64,000 bases of DNA from Myxococcales bacterium (GTDB lineage: Bacteria > Myxococcota_A > Polyangia > Polyangiales > Ga0077539): assembly GCA_016793325.1 (NCBI GenBank), contig JAEUKI010000075.1, forward strand, positions 248,001 through 312,000, written 5' to 3'. A model generated the notes under the pieces. That model had not been told where the DNA came from and ran no database searches. It worked only from the letters and a program-made list of their open reading frames with translations. Positions 41,964 through 50,087 of the stretch are shown one piece after another. Each line of letters begins with the position of its first letter. Within the stretch, counting starts at the first letter, position 1. A program made the translations under genes and the position numbers.

Positions 41964-44497
41964 GAATTCGTGTGCGGTTGGGTGGTTGGGTTGGTCGTCG
42001 CTGTGTCCGCGTCGCGCTTCGGGGTCTCGGCCACGATCGCAGCGATCGCGTAGGCGACGGCGCTCGCCCAGAGAATCGCGGTGAATCCCCGCTCGATCGC
42101 GACGACGAGCGCGACCACGCCGGCGATGCTCGAGGCCACGCCGTTGATGACCCACGCTTCGAGGGCGCGCGAAGAGCCCTTCTCGTCGCCCGAGGCGAGC
42201 GTGGAGAGCCCTCGGGGAAAGGGCATTCCCAACACGAGGCCGACGAGCCCGACGGTGAGCGACGCGATCGCGACCCGGCCTTCGAGCGACCAGTGCGCGC
42301 ACGCGCGCAAGAGCGACGGGAGCCCGAGCGCCACCATCGCTACGGTCGCAGCGCTGATCGCGGTCGCCCTCCGCGGCGTGAAATTCAACTTGGGCGAGAG
42401 CGCGCTCCCGATGCCCGAGCCCACCAAGAGCGACGAGAGGACCACCGTGAGCGCGTACGTCGGGTAGCCCAGAAACTGCGTCACCCGCGGGATCATCGCG
42501 GTCTCGACCGCGAGGTACCCCACGCCGAGCGCGACGAAGTACGCCGACGACGAGCGACCCAAGCGCTCTTTGCCGAGGTCCCTGCGCGCGGCCCACAGAA
42601 TCAACGCGCCCAGGACGGACACGAGCAGCGCGGACACGATGAGCACGAGCTGCCCGCTCGCGGCGCCGAGGATCTGATCGCGACTCGAGAAGAGCTTCGC
42701 GAGCCGCGTGTGCTCGAAGAAGAACGGCGCGTCGTCCGTCGTCGGCTCGATGCGAAACGGGTACGACGCGAGCCAACGCCTGCGCGCCGCGAGGTCCCCC
42801 GAGGAAAAATACTCGCGAAACGGGCTCTCTCCGCCCTCTGCGTCCGGCGACCACGCGACGCGATACCCGAGCGCCGCACACAAGAGCCTCGCGCGCCGCA
42901 GCTCGTCCTGCGTAAACGGCCGGCGCATCACGAGGACCATCGAGAAGTCCATGTCCGAGCCGGGCGCGGGCGTCGCTGCGATAAACGTCCGCGGCCCCGC
43001 GTCGCCGAGCCCCGCTTGGTGCGTGGCTTCGTCGATGGTCGCGACGAGGCGAATCGTCTGCCGATCCGGGTGGTAGAGCCAGCGGGTGAGGGTGAGCGTT
43101 CCGTCGGGGGTGAGCCGGTCGAGGTACGCGCGAAGGGCCTCGGTTGTGTACAGGTAGTTCTCGGTCAGCGCGAAGGCGCCCGCTTGCGACGCGGCGTACG
43201 TGTCGACGCCCGAGAGCTGCACGAGGTCGTAGCGCGTGGTGAGTCGCTCGAGCACCGAGCGGCCCTCACCGAGCACCAATCGAACGCGCGGATCGCGAAA
43301 GAGATCCCCCGAAAACTCGGTGAAACGCCCGCGAACGCCGCCCACGATCACGGGGTTGATCTCGACAGCGTCGACCTCTTCGACCCCGTAGTGGAGCGCC
43401 GCGCGCACGTCGAGCCCGCCCCCGGCACCAATAATCAACGTGCTCCGCGTGGGGGTCCTGACGACGCGGCGGAGCTGCTGCGCGAACGCCGTCGGGAGCC
43501 GATCGAACATCGGGTGCGAGGCGTTGGTGCGGCCGTCGTCGCCGCGCGTTCCGCGGAGGATGGACGTGATGGCCCAGCCGTCGATCACGATGCCCACTTG
43601 TTCGGGCAGGTTCGGATCGACGCCTTCGCGGCCCCACATCCCGAGGTGCAGCGGGTTGCGAAAGAAGTCCACGCACGCGATGGACGTGCACCGTCGCTCG
43701 ATCGTGTCCTGCCGCTCGACCCGCGGAAAGAGCTTCGCGTTTCGCGCGTACACCACGGGGTTCATCGGGTCGCGCGCGAGCAGCGAATAACCGGCGCACA
43801 CCATCGCGAGTGCCACCGCCGCACCCGGTCTCTGCCACGCGGGACGCGCGCGCGGGCTCGCTTCGTTCGCGCGAGACTCCGCGCCGAACCCGACGGCCGC
43901 GAGGCTCGCGAAGAGGCCCGCGATCGCGCAGCCTCCCGCGCCTCCGCCGAGGTGATCCATCGCGACGACCGCGAGCGCGCCAGAGATCCCCGAGCCCGCG
44001 AGGTCCGAGCCGTAGAGCGCCCCCGTGTGCTCCTTGCGCGCGGCGCCCAAGATCCGCGAGATGGCGAAGCCGATGCCCGTAAACGGCGCGAGCACCATCG
44101 TCACGAGCAGCACGTAGAGCGCAAACTGCCCGACGCTCGCGAAGATGGACTGATAGAAGGGCATCCTCGGGAGCGCGAGCAGCAGCACCAAGATCGACGC
44201 GCCTGCCCCGGCCGCGCCGAGCGACGCGTCGTGCGCGGGGTCGTTGGACGCGTTGGCGCTGCGCTTCGCCGCGAGCCAGCCGCCGACGCTGAGCCCGAGC
44301 ATCGCGACGGCGATCGCGAGAAACGCGAAGTGGTACCAGACGACCAGCGAGAAGAGCCGCGTGAGCGAGAGCTGCAGCAAGATCCCCGCGCCCGCGATGG
44401 CCGCCATCGAAGCGAGCGCGCGCGCCGAGGGAGCGTCGCTTGGAGAACTCGAATTCGTGTGCGGAGAGCCTTCTCGCTCGCCCTGTGCTTCGGACAT
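41960..44497 (-). CDS. Membrane-embedded spermidine-synthase-like protein (first of pair)
   Basis: An 845-aa protein with the same plan as its downstream neighbour: N-terminal membrane helices (about 28-260), a central SpeE-like domain (about 345-480; STLIIGAGGGLDVRAALHYGVEEVDAVEIN and DLVQLSGVDTYAASQAGAFALTENYLY), and a C-terminal membrane block (about 610-825). The two share the order and the GADTYAA/GVDTYAA motif but diverge elsewhere, so they look like an old tandem duplication kept as an obligate pair. A Cys-containing insert (RRCTSIACVDFF) precedes the SpeE domain here only. Divergent from the glycosylase gene. Confidence 0.8.
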   Translation of the reverse strand: MSEAQGEREGSPHTNSSSPSDAPSARALASMAAIAGAGILLQLSLTRLFSLVVWYHFAFLAIAVAMLGLSVGGWLAAKRSANASNDPAHDASLGAAGAGASILVLLLALPRMPFYQSIFASVGQFALYVLLVTMVLAPFTGIGFAISRILGAARKEHTGALYGSDLAGSGISGALAVVAMDHLGGGAGGCAIAGLFASLAAVGFGAESRANEASPRARPAWQRPGAAVALAMVCAGYSLLARDPMNPVVYARNAKLFPRVERQDTIERRCTSIACVDFFRNPLHLGMWGREGVDPNLPEQVGIVIDGWAITSILRGTRGDDGRTNASHPMFDRLPTAFAQQLRRVVRTPTRSTLIIGAGGGLDVRAALHYGVEEVDAVEINPVIVGGVRGRFTEFSGDLFRDPRVRLVLGEGRSVLERLTTRYDLVQLSGVDTYAASQAGAFALTENYLYTTEALRAYLDRLTPDGTLTLTRWLYHPDRQTIRLVATIDEATHQAGLGDAGPRTFIAATPAPGSDMDFSMVLVMRRPFTQDELRRARLLCAALGYRVAWSPDAEGGESPFREYFSSGDLAARRRWLASYPFRIEPTTDDAPFFFEHTRLAKLFSSRDQILGAASGQLVLIVSALLVSVLGALILWAARRDLGKERLGRSSSAYFVALGVGYLAVETAMIPRVTQFLGYPTYALTVVLSSLLVGSGIGSALSPKLNFTPRRATAISAATVAMVALGLPSLLRACAHWSLEGRVAIASLTVGLVGLVLGMPFPRGLSTLASGDEKGSSRALEAWVINGVASSIAGVVALVVAIERGFTAILWASAVAYAIAAIVAETPKRDADTATTNPTTQPHTNS

Positions 44498-44531
44498 CGC
44501 GTTGAACGCCGGGACTATACAGGGTTGCGCG

Positions 44532-44548
44532 AGAAACCAGCGGTTTCT
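44532..44548. promoter_or_regulatory. 7-bp inverted repeat in divergent promoter region
   Basis: AGAAACC-AGC-GGTTTCT lies in the 153-bp gap between the leftward SpeE-like operon and the forward glycosylase gene. The compact dyad fits an operator for a small dimeric regulator; a hairpin in the RNA is the alternative. Confidence 0.3.
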
Positions 44549-44650
44549 GCGGCGTCCGTGCGTCGCGTCGCGCTGGTGCGAAGCCACGGGGGCAGGCGCT
44601 TCGTCGATAGTTTGCGCGGGTCGGGGCCGCTGAGGCATGGACGACAATCG

Positions 44651-45511
44651 ATGCCCGAGAGACCGGACCTCGAGTACGTCGTTCCTCGGTTGGACCGAGC
44701 GCTTCGCGATCGAACGATCACGGACATCGTGGTCAAGAAGCCCGTGGTCCTTCGGATGATGACCGAGGGAGGGCCGACGGTCCTCGCGGGGCACCGCGTT
44801 CGAGCGGTGACGCGTCGGCTGCATTTCGTGTGCTTCGCCCTCGATCGCTCGATCGACATGGTGATCGCGCCGATGTTGGCCGGGCGGTTCGTGCTGTGCG
44901 CGCCGAGCGCGAAGCTGAGCGCAGACACCGCGTGCGTGTTCTCGCTCGACGACGGGAGCGAGCTGCGCCTTCGCGACGACGTGCAAATGGCGAAGGTGTA
45001 CGTGAGCCCTCGCGAGAAGCTCGGTGAAATTCCTGGCTACGCGAAGGTGGGCGTGGACGTGCTCGACCCGCGGGCGTTTACGAAGGCGTCGCTCGCGAAG
45101 CTCGCGAGCAAGCGTCGCGAGCAGTTGAAAGTGTTCTTGATGGACAAGACGCTGATCGACTCGTTTGGCAACGCGTACGCGGACGAGGCGTGCTGGGCCG
45201 CGGAGCTACACCCGAAGACGCGCGTCGGATCGCTGAACACCTCGCAGATCGAGAAGCTCCACGACGCGATCGTCCGCGTGTTGTCCGACGCGCGGGACAC
45301 GATCGAGAAGCGCGCTCCGCCGCTCGACGAAAAGGTGCGGGACTTTCTCGCGGTCCGCGGCCGCGCCGGGCAGCCGTGCCCGCGGTGCAAGACCAAGATC
45401 CGCTCCGCGGGTGTCCACGGGCACGACAGCGAGTTTTGTCCCGTGTGCCAGCCGGACGAGAAGGCCACGAGCATCGTCGATTGGCGAAAGATCCCAGCGA
45501 AAACAGGGTGA
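44651..45511 (+). CDS. Fpg/Nei-family DNA glycosylase
   Basis: A 286-aa protein beginning MPERPDLE: after Met removal this gives the N-terminal Pro nucleophile and following Glu of formamidopyrimidine/Nei glycosylases (the usual Gly after Glu is Arg here). The H2TH region lies at about 130-215 (KVFLMDKTLIDSFGNAYADEACWAAELHPKTRVGSL). The C-terminal zinc finger is CPRC...CPVC (about 245-270). It removes oxidised bases and nicks the DNA strand by beta/delta elimination. Whether its preference is Fpg-like (8-oxoG) or Nei-like (pyrimidines) is not clear. It stands alone, divergent from the SpeE-like operon. Confidence 0.87.
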   Translation: MPERPDLEYVVPRLDRALRDRTITDIVVKKPVVLRMMTEGGPTVLAGHRVRAVTRRLHFVCFALDRSIDMVIAPMLAGRFVLCAPSAKLSADTACVFSLDDGSELRLRDDVQMAKVYVSPREKLGEIPGYAKVGVDVLDPRAFTKASLAKLASKRREQLKVFLMDKTLIDSFGNAYADEACWAAELHPKTRVGSLNTSQIEKLHDAIVRVLSDARDTIEKRAPPLDEKVRDFLAVRGRAGQPCPRCKTKIRSAGVHGHDSEFCPVCQPDEKATSIVDWRKIPAKTG

Positions 45512-45641
45512 ATTTTCGCCGGGGAGGCGGGGCTCCGCGCTCGGGCCAAGCGACGAGCTAGGTCGGGTGTTGTTCGTTCGCCGCGCGACGCGAGTGAAAG
45601 CTCTTCGAGCCCACCGGCGTTGTGTCAGGCGGAGGCTCTCG

Positions 45642-46535
45642 ATGAACGTGAATTCACTCGCGTCGCTCTCGGTGCTCGGCGCAGCGTCCCTGGTGGCTTG
45701 CGCACATTCGGCGACCTCGGTGCGCGCGACGAGCGCTCTGGCAGTGAGCGTTCCGGTGACGGTTCACGTCCATACGCAGGTCGCGCCGGTGCAGGTCGCG
45801 CAGGCGCCGGTTGTCGCGCCGGCACAAACCGTGGCGCCAGCACAAACTCTCGCGCCAGTCGTTCCCAACCCCTACGAAGAGACGGATCCCAACGACCCGA
45901 TGTCGGTCATCGCCGTGCCTCGCCTCCGCGTCGATCGCACGCCCATGCCCGCGGGAACGCGCATGCTCTCGGGCCTCTGGACCGACGCGGGCCCGGCGGC
46001 TCGCGCGTCGGTCACGTTCGACGCCAACGCCGACTCGATCACGTTCGTGCAGCCCGCGGGCGTCGGATTCGATCGCCTCGTGCAGCCCGACAACGACGGC
46101 GCGCTGCGCGTGAGCGCCGTCATCGACCCCGTGCGCAACGACACCGCGAGCCTCGGGTGGCTCGCGTTCGTGTTTGCGCCGCGCCCCGATCGCGCTGGGT
46201 GGCCCACGAATCGCGATCACGCTGCGGCGATCCTCGTTCGGTCCAACGGCGCGATCCAGGTGTTCTCGCGCGGCAACGAGCACCCTGCGCGTTGGGAGCA
46301 GAGCCAGCCCACGCCCGCCGCCGAGTACCGCGTGTCGCTCGCGCTGCGCGTCGCAGGCGACGAGCTCGTGATGGCCGGCGCGATCAACGAGGCGCGCTTC
46401 ACCGCGTCGCTCGGCCGCGGGAGCGCGTCGCTCGGCCGACGCGCGCTCTACTTGGATTTGTGTGCGCACTACCACGAGGCGCCGACGGCGAGCGTCGTGC
46501 GAGAGCTGCGCGCGTCGGAAGGGAGGCTCTGGTGA
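45642..46535 (+). CDS. Secreted lipoprotein, laminin-G/LamG-like jelly-roll suspected
   Basis: A 297-aa lipoprotein (signal ending SLVACAHS). A Val/Ala/Pro/Gln linker repeats APVQVAQAPVV and APAQTVAPAQT units. The beta-rich C-terminal domain (about 95-290) has ASVTFDANADSITFV, LGWLAFVFAPR and AILVRSNGAIQVFSRG strands, which suggest a concanavalin/LamG-type sandwich; this is a weak match by eye. GGAGG lies 6 nt before ATG 45642. Its stop overlaps the GTG start of the lectin gene, so the two are made together, perhaps as a surface binding pair. Confidence 0.6.
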   Translation: MNVNSLASLSVLGAASLVACAHSATSVRATSALAVSVPVTVHVHTQVAPVQVAQAPVVAPAQTVAPAQTLAPVVPNPYEETDPNDPMSVIAVPRLRVDRTPMPAGTRMLSGLWTDAGPAARASVTFDANADSITFVQPAGVGFDRLVQPDNDGALRVSAVIDPVRNDTASLGWLAFVFAPRPDRAGWPTNRDHAAAILVRSNGAIQVFSRGNEHPARWEQSQPTPAAEYRVSLALRVAGDELVMAGAINEARFTASLGRGSASLGRRALYLDLCAHYHEAPTASVVRELRASEGRLW

Positions 46536-47104
46536 GCACACGATTTCAACGACTCATGGCGCTGGCCGCGCTCGTCGGCGCAGGCTGCACGATTCACGTG
46601 CACGTTCATCCGGTCGTCACGATGGAGCAGGGATCGCGGCACGCCTCGCGCGACGGCCTCCTGGCGAACCGAGGGCGAACGGTGCTCCCTCCCGCGCATC
46701 GATTCGACGACAGCGTCGCGATCTCGTGCGCGGGTTCGACCTGGTACACCGACGGGAGCACGGGGCGGACGTGGGACCAAGCGCGCGCGTTTTGCGAGCG
46801 AAACAACGGGCAGCTCGCGATCATCAACAGCGCCGAAGAGCAGCAGTGCGTCGAGGTGGCGTTGCGTAGAGCAGGCGCACCAGCGGTAGGCGCGTGGATC
46901 GGAATGCGCGAGCGCGACACCGAGGCCAACTGGCAGTGGTCGAGCGGCGCGCCGATGGCGTTTACGCGTTGGCTCCAAGGAGAGCCCAACAACGACTCGG
47001 GCGGCGCGACCGACTGCGCCCACGCGTGGCGCGACCAGGGCTACCAGTGGAACGACATTCCCTGCACGCGCACGGACCCCACGTACGTGTGCCGCTTTCA
47101 ATAG
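46532..47104 (+). CDS. C-type lectin domain lipoprotein
   Basis: A 190-aa lipoprotein (signal ending LVGAGC). The C-type lectin fold covers residues 65-190: WYTDGSTGRTWDQARAFCERNNGQLAIIN, AWIGMRERD, the calcium-site triplet Glu-Pro-Asn at 151-153 (GEPNND) and Trp-Asn-Asp near 173-175, with paired Cys at the ends. EPN predicts mannose-type sugars in animal lectins; in bacteria the ligand is open. Start is GTG 46532 with GGGAGG upstream, overlapping the previous stop. Its own stop TAG shares its G with the first base of a dispersed repeat. Confidence 0.83.
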   Translation: MSTRFQRLMALAALVGAGCTIHVHVHPVVTMEQGSRHASRDGLLANRGRTVLPPAHRFDDSVAISCAGSTWYTDGSTGRTWDQARAFCERNNGQLAIINSAEEQQCVEVALRRAGAPAVGAWIGMRERDTEANWQWSSGAPMAFTRWLQGEPNNDSGGATDCAHAWRDQGYQWNDIPCTRTDPTYVCRFQ

Positions 47105-47197
47105 GGGACGGTGCTCTGATTGTGAAATTCGCGATCCACCGCAGCCCCATCCTCACCGTTTCTATCGGACCAAATGGTACTTATTGCCCTTGCACAC
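47104..47197 (+). repeat. Dispersed GGGGACGGTGCTCTGA repeat, type B copy 1
   Basis: About 94 bp: GGGGACGGTGCTCTGATTGT, then ATCCACCGCAGCCCC, CACCGTTTCTATCGGACCAA, TGGTACTTATTG and TTGCACAC. It matches 53574-53667 closely and shares its first ~40 bp with the type A copies. The first base overlaps the lectin stop codon. Confidence 0.8.
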
Positions 47198-47384
47198 CTC
47201 CTCGCCCCACGCAAACGCAATCGCTCGCGACGCTGCTCGCTGAGCCCACCAGCCCGTCGCGCAGCGTCCGCCATCCTCGCCGATGACCTCGTTCATCGTC
47301 GCTGATCTCGCGCCGCACGGTGCTGTACGCTCCGCGCACGATGGCTGCGCTTCGCTCGCGTCTCCCACTGGCGGCACGCCACAC

Positions 47385-47415
47385 GAGAATCACTGGATAT
47401 TCTGGGCCGATTCTC
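47385..47415. promoter_or_regulatory. Inverted repeat upstream of the AraC-family gene
   Basis: GAGAATC (47385-47391) and GATTCTC (47409-47415) are separated by 17 bp that include an AT-rich TGGATATTCTGG. The dyad lies about 45 bp before the regulator's start, a typical place for autoregulation. The remainder of the 355-bp gap 47105-47459 holds only the dispersed repeat and no other clear signal. Confidence 0.35.
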
Positions 47416-47459
47416 ACCGCGTGCCTCCTCCCGACGCGCCGTCGCGATAGGCCCGCTCC

Positions 47460-48389
47460 GTGACCGCTCCCTCCGACGCCTCGTGGAACGAGATCACCCC
47501 GACCCTTCGCGCGAAGGTCCTCGCGCGGCTCTCGGGCGTGACCATCGCGGACTATTGCTGCACCGCGGGCCCGCGCGACCCCGCTGTCGACGAGGCGCAC
47601 GGCGCGCACTCGATCGCGATCGTTCGTTCGGGCGCGTTTGCGTACCGCGTGGGGGCCTCGAGCGTTCCCCTCGCGCCGGGCGCGGTGTTGCTGGGAAATC
47701 CCGGGCAGCGCTTCGCGTGCTCGCACGAGTACACGACCGGCGATCGCTGCCTCTCGTTGACCGTGTCCGACGAGGTCGTGCACGACGTCGTAGCTCGATC
47801 GGGGCTGCGCTCGCGCGGCGCGATCTTCGCGCGTCCCTCGCTGGCTGCGCCCGCGGCAACCGCGGTGTGGGGCGCGGCGCTCGGCGCTCGGCTCGCGAAG
47901 CAGACCGACGCGCTCGCGCTCGAGTCGTGTGTCTACCGCGTGATCGCTGCGGTCATTCGCGCCAACTCCGACCTCTCGCAGCACCGCGCGAAGCCGCTCG
48001 ACGTCTCGCCCGTCGCCGCGCGCCGCGCCGCAGAAGCGATGCTCTTCATCGAGGAGCACGCGGCCGAGCCCCTCACGCTCGGCGCCATCGCCGCGGCGGC
48101 AGACCTCAGCCCGTTTCACTTCTTGCGGCTCTTTCGACGCGCCACCGGAATGACCCCGCACCAGTGCCTCCTTCGCGCGAGGCTCCGTCGCGCCGGTGAT
48201 CTCCTGGCGGCCACGACGACCTCCGTGACCGACGTCGCGCTCGACGCTGGCTTCGCGGACCTCACCAACTTCGGGCGAACGTTTCGCGCCGCAGCAGGCT
48301 GCGCGCCGCGCGCGTTTCGGAGCGCGCTCGATGGGCCGCGCGAACGCGTGCGCAAGATCCGCAGAGTACCGCGCGAGCCGTCGCGCTAG
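47460..48389 (+). CDS. AraC-family transcriptional regulator
   Basis: A 309-aa protein with an N-terminal cupin-like ligand domain (about 25-130; AIVRSGAFAYRVG, PLAPGAVLLGNPGQRFACSHEY). The double helix-turn-helix lies at about 198-295 (LTLGAIAAAADLSPFHFLRLFRRATGMTP and SVTDVALDAGFADLTNFGRTFRAAAG). Start is GTG 47460. It lies 25 bp upstream of a VOC-family gene and a small zinc-finger gene on the same strand, which are its likely targets. AraC-VOC pairs are common in proteobacteria and usually respond to a small organic effector. Confidence 0.88.
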   Translation: MTAPSDASWNEITPTLRAKVLARLSGVTIADYCCTAGPRDPAVDEAHGAHSIAIVRSGAFAYRVGASSVPLAPGAVLLGNPGQRFACSHEYTTGDRCLSLTVSDEVVHDVVARSGLRSRGAIFARPSLAAPAATAVWGAALGARLAKQTDALALESCVYRVIAAVIRANSDLSQHRAKPLDVSPVAARRAAEAMLFIEEHAAEPLTLGAIAAAADLSPFHFLRLFRRATGMTPHQCLLRARLRRAGDLLAATTTSVTDVALDAGFADLTNFGRTFRAAAGCAPRAFRSALDGPRERVRKIRRVPREPSR

Positions 48390-48414
48390 AGACCTCGGTC
48401 GAAGGAGTCACATC

Positions 48415-48780
48415 ATGTTCGACCACGTCGGAATCTACGTCGCTGACCTCGCGCGCTCCGCCGCGTTCTACCGCGCCGCGCTCGCGCCCCTCGGATACAG
48501 CGTGGCCTACGAAGACGCGTTCGTCGTCGGGCTCGGGCCCGAGGGCGCTCCGTCGCTCTGGCTGCACGCGGGAAGCGCCGCGGGTGCGCGCACACACGTG
48601 GCGCTACGCGCGCCGAGCCGCGCGGCGGTCGCGAACTTCTACGCGGCTGCGCGCGAGGCGGGCGGCGAGGACAACGGCGCGCCAGGGCTTCGACCGGACT
48701 ACGGAGCGACGTACTACGCCGCCTTCGTGCGGGACCCGGACGGGCACAACGTCGAAGCGGTCTTCCATGGCGAAGCGTGA
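48415..48780 (+). CDS. VOC-family (glyoxalase/dioxygenase fold) protein
   Basis: A 121-aa single-domain protein with two beta-alpha-beta modules. Metal ligands are suggested by His4 in FDHVGIYV and the late Glu in VEAVFHGEA; GHNVEAVF is the family end motif. GAAGGAG lies 6 nt before ATG 48415. The substrate is unknown; members include glyoxalase I, extradiol dioxygenases and antibiotic-binding proteins. It overlaps the next small gene by 14 bp. Confidence 0.85.
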   Translation: MFDHVGIYVADLARSAAFYRAALAPLGYSVAYEDAFVVGLGPEGAPSLWLHAGSAAGARTHVALRAPSRAAVANFYAAAREAGGEDNGAPGLRPDYGATYYAAFVRDPDGHNVEAVFHGEA

Positions 48781-48955
48781 TCCGAGCGACGCTGGCGCAC
48801 CGAGCGCGGCGGTGTTCTGCGAAATGTGCCCGACGTGGCAGATCAAGCAGCCCGAGCGCTGCTCGAACACGCTCGAGCGCGAAGGGCGCACGCTGTACTT
48901 CTGCACGCGCCGCTGCAGAGAGCGCTACGAGCGCAAAGAGGGCTCTGCGCGCTGA
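48767..48955 (+). CDS. Small zinc-finger protein (TRASH/YHS-like)
   Basis: A 62-aa protein starting inside the VOC gene at ATG 48767. It carries CEMC, a central Cys (RCSNTL) and FCTRRCRERYE, the spacing of treble-clef TRASH/YHS fingers that bind metals. Such short proteins often act as metal-handling or accessory modules. The 14-bp overlap with the VOC frame implies coupled translation. No ribosome site is separable from the upstream coding sequence. Its charge (many Arg/Glu) and conserved Cys layout argue for a real gene. Confidence 0.55.
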   Translation: MAKRDPSDAGAPSAAVFCEMCPTWQIKQPERCSNTLEREGRTLYFCTRRCRERYERKEGSAR

Positions 48956-49075
48956 ATCGCCGTCGGGCATTTGATTACGTGGGCGTGCGTGCGTCGTTGG
49001 GGCGACCGTTTGCCGAGGCCGTGAAGCTCGGGAAGCGACCCCGAACAGGCCGCCCGCTACCCATCGCGGCTGTCC

Positions 49076-49873
49076 TCAAAAGCTCCCGAGCAACGCCGCG
49101 CCGTTGTGCGTCGGAACCAGCGAAACCGTCGTGGCCGGCGCGGGCCACCCGCGCTGTTCGCTCGCGAGAACGCGGTTGTGGTGCCACTCGTACGCGAGCG
49201 CGGGGCCCGCGAGTTGACCGACGATCGGGACGATCGGGCTCAACAAGTGCCCGAGCAGCGTGATCCAAAACGAGCCTCGTCCGCCCATCGCGTTGCCGAC
49301 GAGCGTGACTCCGACCGGCGCGGCGAACACCGCGAGCACGATCCCGCTTCCGAGCATCACGTACTCGCCCGTGCTCATCGGCGCGCCTCGCGCGAGCACA
49401 AACGGGAGCACGATGAGCGTGGCTGCGATTCCGTTTGCCGCGGTCGTGACGCCGACGTTCGCCCACAGTCGCGGCGTAAACGCGAAGCCGAGCGGCATGC
49501 GCGCGGAGTTCGCGTTGTAGCGCGGCGGCCAGTCGCCGCCGGTGTTGGGCCACGGCGCAGGTCGCGCTTGCGTCTGCGCTTCGACGCGAACCGGCTCGAT
49601 CGCCGGCGGCAGAACGCTGGTTGTGGTGTCGACCGACACCGCGACAGTCGCGTCGCTCGCGCTGGCTGCGGGCGTCGCGCTCGCGTCCGCGAGGTTCGTC
49701 GGCGCGACAGCGTCCGTGCTCGCGTCCGTGCTCGCCGCCGCGTCCCACGATTGCGCGAGCGTGACGTTCGTCGCGGCAAACGACGCGCACGCGAGCGACG
49801 CCGCGACGAAGGGCTTCGCGCGCTTCGACCAACGCCGCGCGCTGCAGATCGTGTGATTCAGACTTTGGTTCAT
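49076..49873 (-). CDS. Envelope protein with signal peptide and membrane-active C-terminal half
   Basis: A 265-aa protein. The signal peptide ends near NVTLAQS after a basic N-terminus. An Ala/Ser/Thr/Asp-rich linker (about 42-85) precedes a C-terminal half with three hydrophobic segments (GIAATLIVLPFVLARG, VMLGSGIVLAVFAAPVGVTLVG, SFWITLLGHLLSPIVPIVGQLAGPALAYEWH). The short C-terminal tail contains VSLVPTHNGAALLGSF. No family recognised. GGGGGAG lies about 6 nt before ATG 49873. Divergent from the radical SAM operon across 214 bp. Confidence 0.6.
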   Translation of the reverse strand: MNQSLNHTICSARRWSKRAKPFVAASLACASFAATNVTLAQSWDAAASTDASTDAVAPTNLADASATPAASASDATVAVSVDTTTSVLPPAIEPVRVEAQTQARPAPWPNTGGDWPPRYNANSARMPLGFAFTPRLWANVGVTTAANGIAATLIVLPFVLARGAPMSTGEYVMLGSGIVLAVFAAPVGVTLVGNAMGGRGSFWITLLGHLLSPIVPIVGQLAGPALAYEWHHNRVLASEQRGWPAPATTVSLVPTHNGAALLGSF

Positions 49874-49973
49874 CGCGCTCCCCCGAAACGAGTGAATCGT
49901 CGAAACGCCTCGACGTTCGCACACCCTGCGCGCGTGACGCCAGCGGATCGCGTTTTATTGTGTCGATCGTCCA

Positions 49974-49979
49974 TACAAT
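49974..49979 (+). promoter_or_regulatory. Possible -10 element (TACAAT) of the radical SAM operon
   Basis: The segment 49950-50010 is unusually AT-rich for this genome and contains TACAAT about 110 bp before the operon's first start. A -35 partner is weak (CGTTTT with a 17-bp spacer). ATTGT...ACAAT around it forms a loose dyad. Low confidence. Confidence 0.25.
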
Positions 49980-50087
49980 CCAGTCGCAATCATATCGCCA
50001 GTCATACGCGATCGGACGACGCACGATGGGAGTGCGTCGCGCTCGGATCCAATTCGTGTGCGCGCAATCAAACGGGAGACGCACGCG

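Noticed and set aside
41972..44650. Upstream part of a 1179-codon forward frame
   Set aside because: Antisense to the SpeE-like gene. Only the part from ATG 44651 encodes a recognisable protein (Fpg/Nei).
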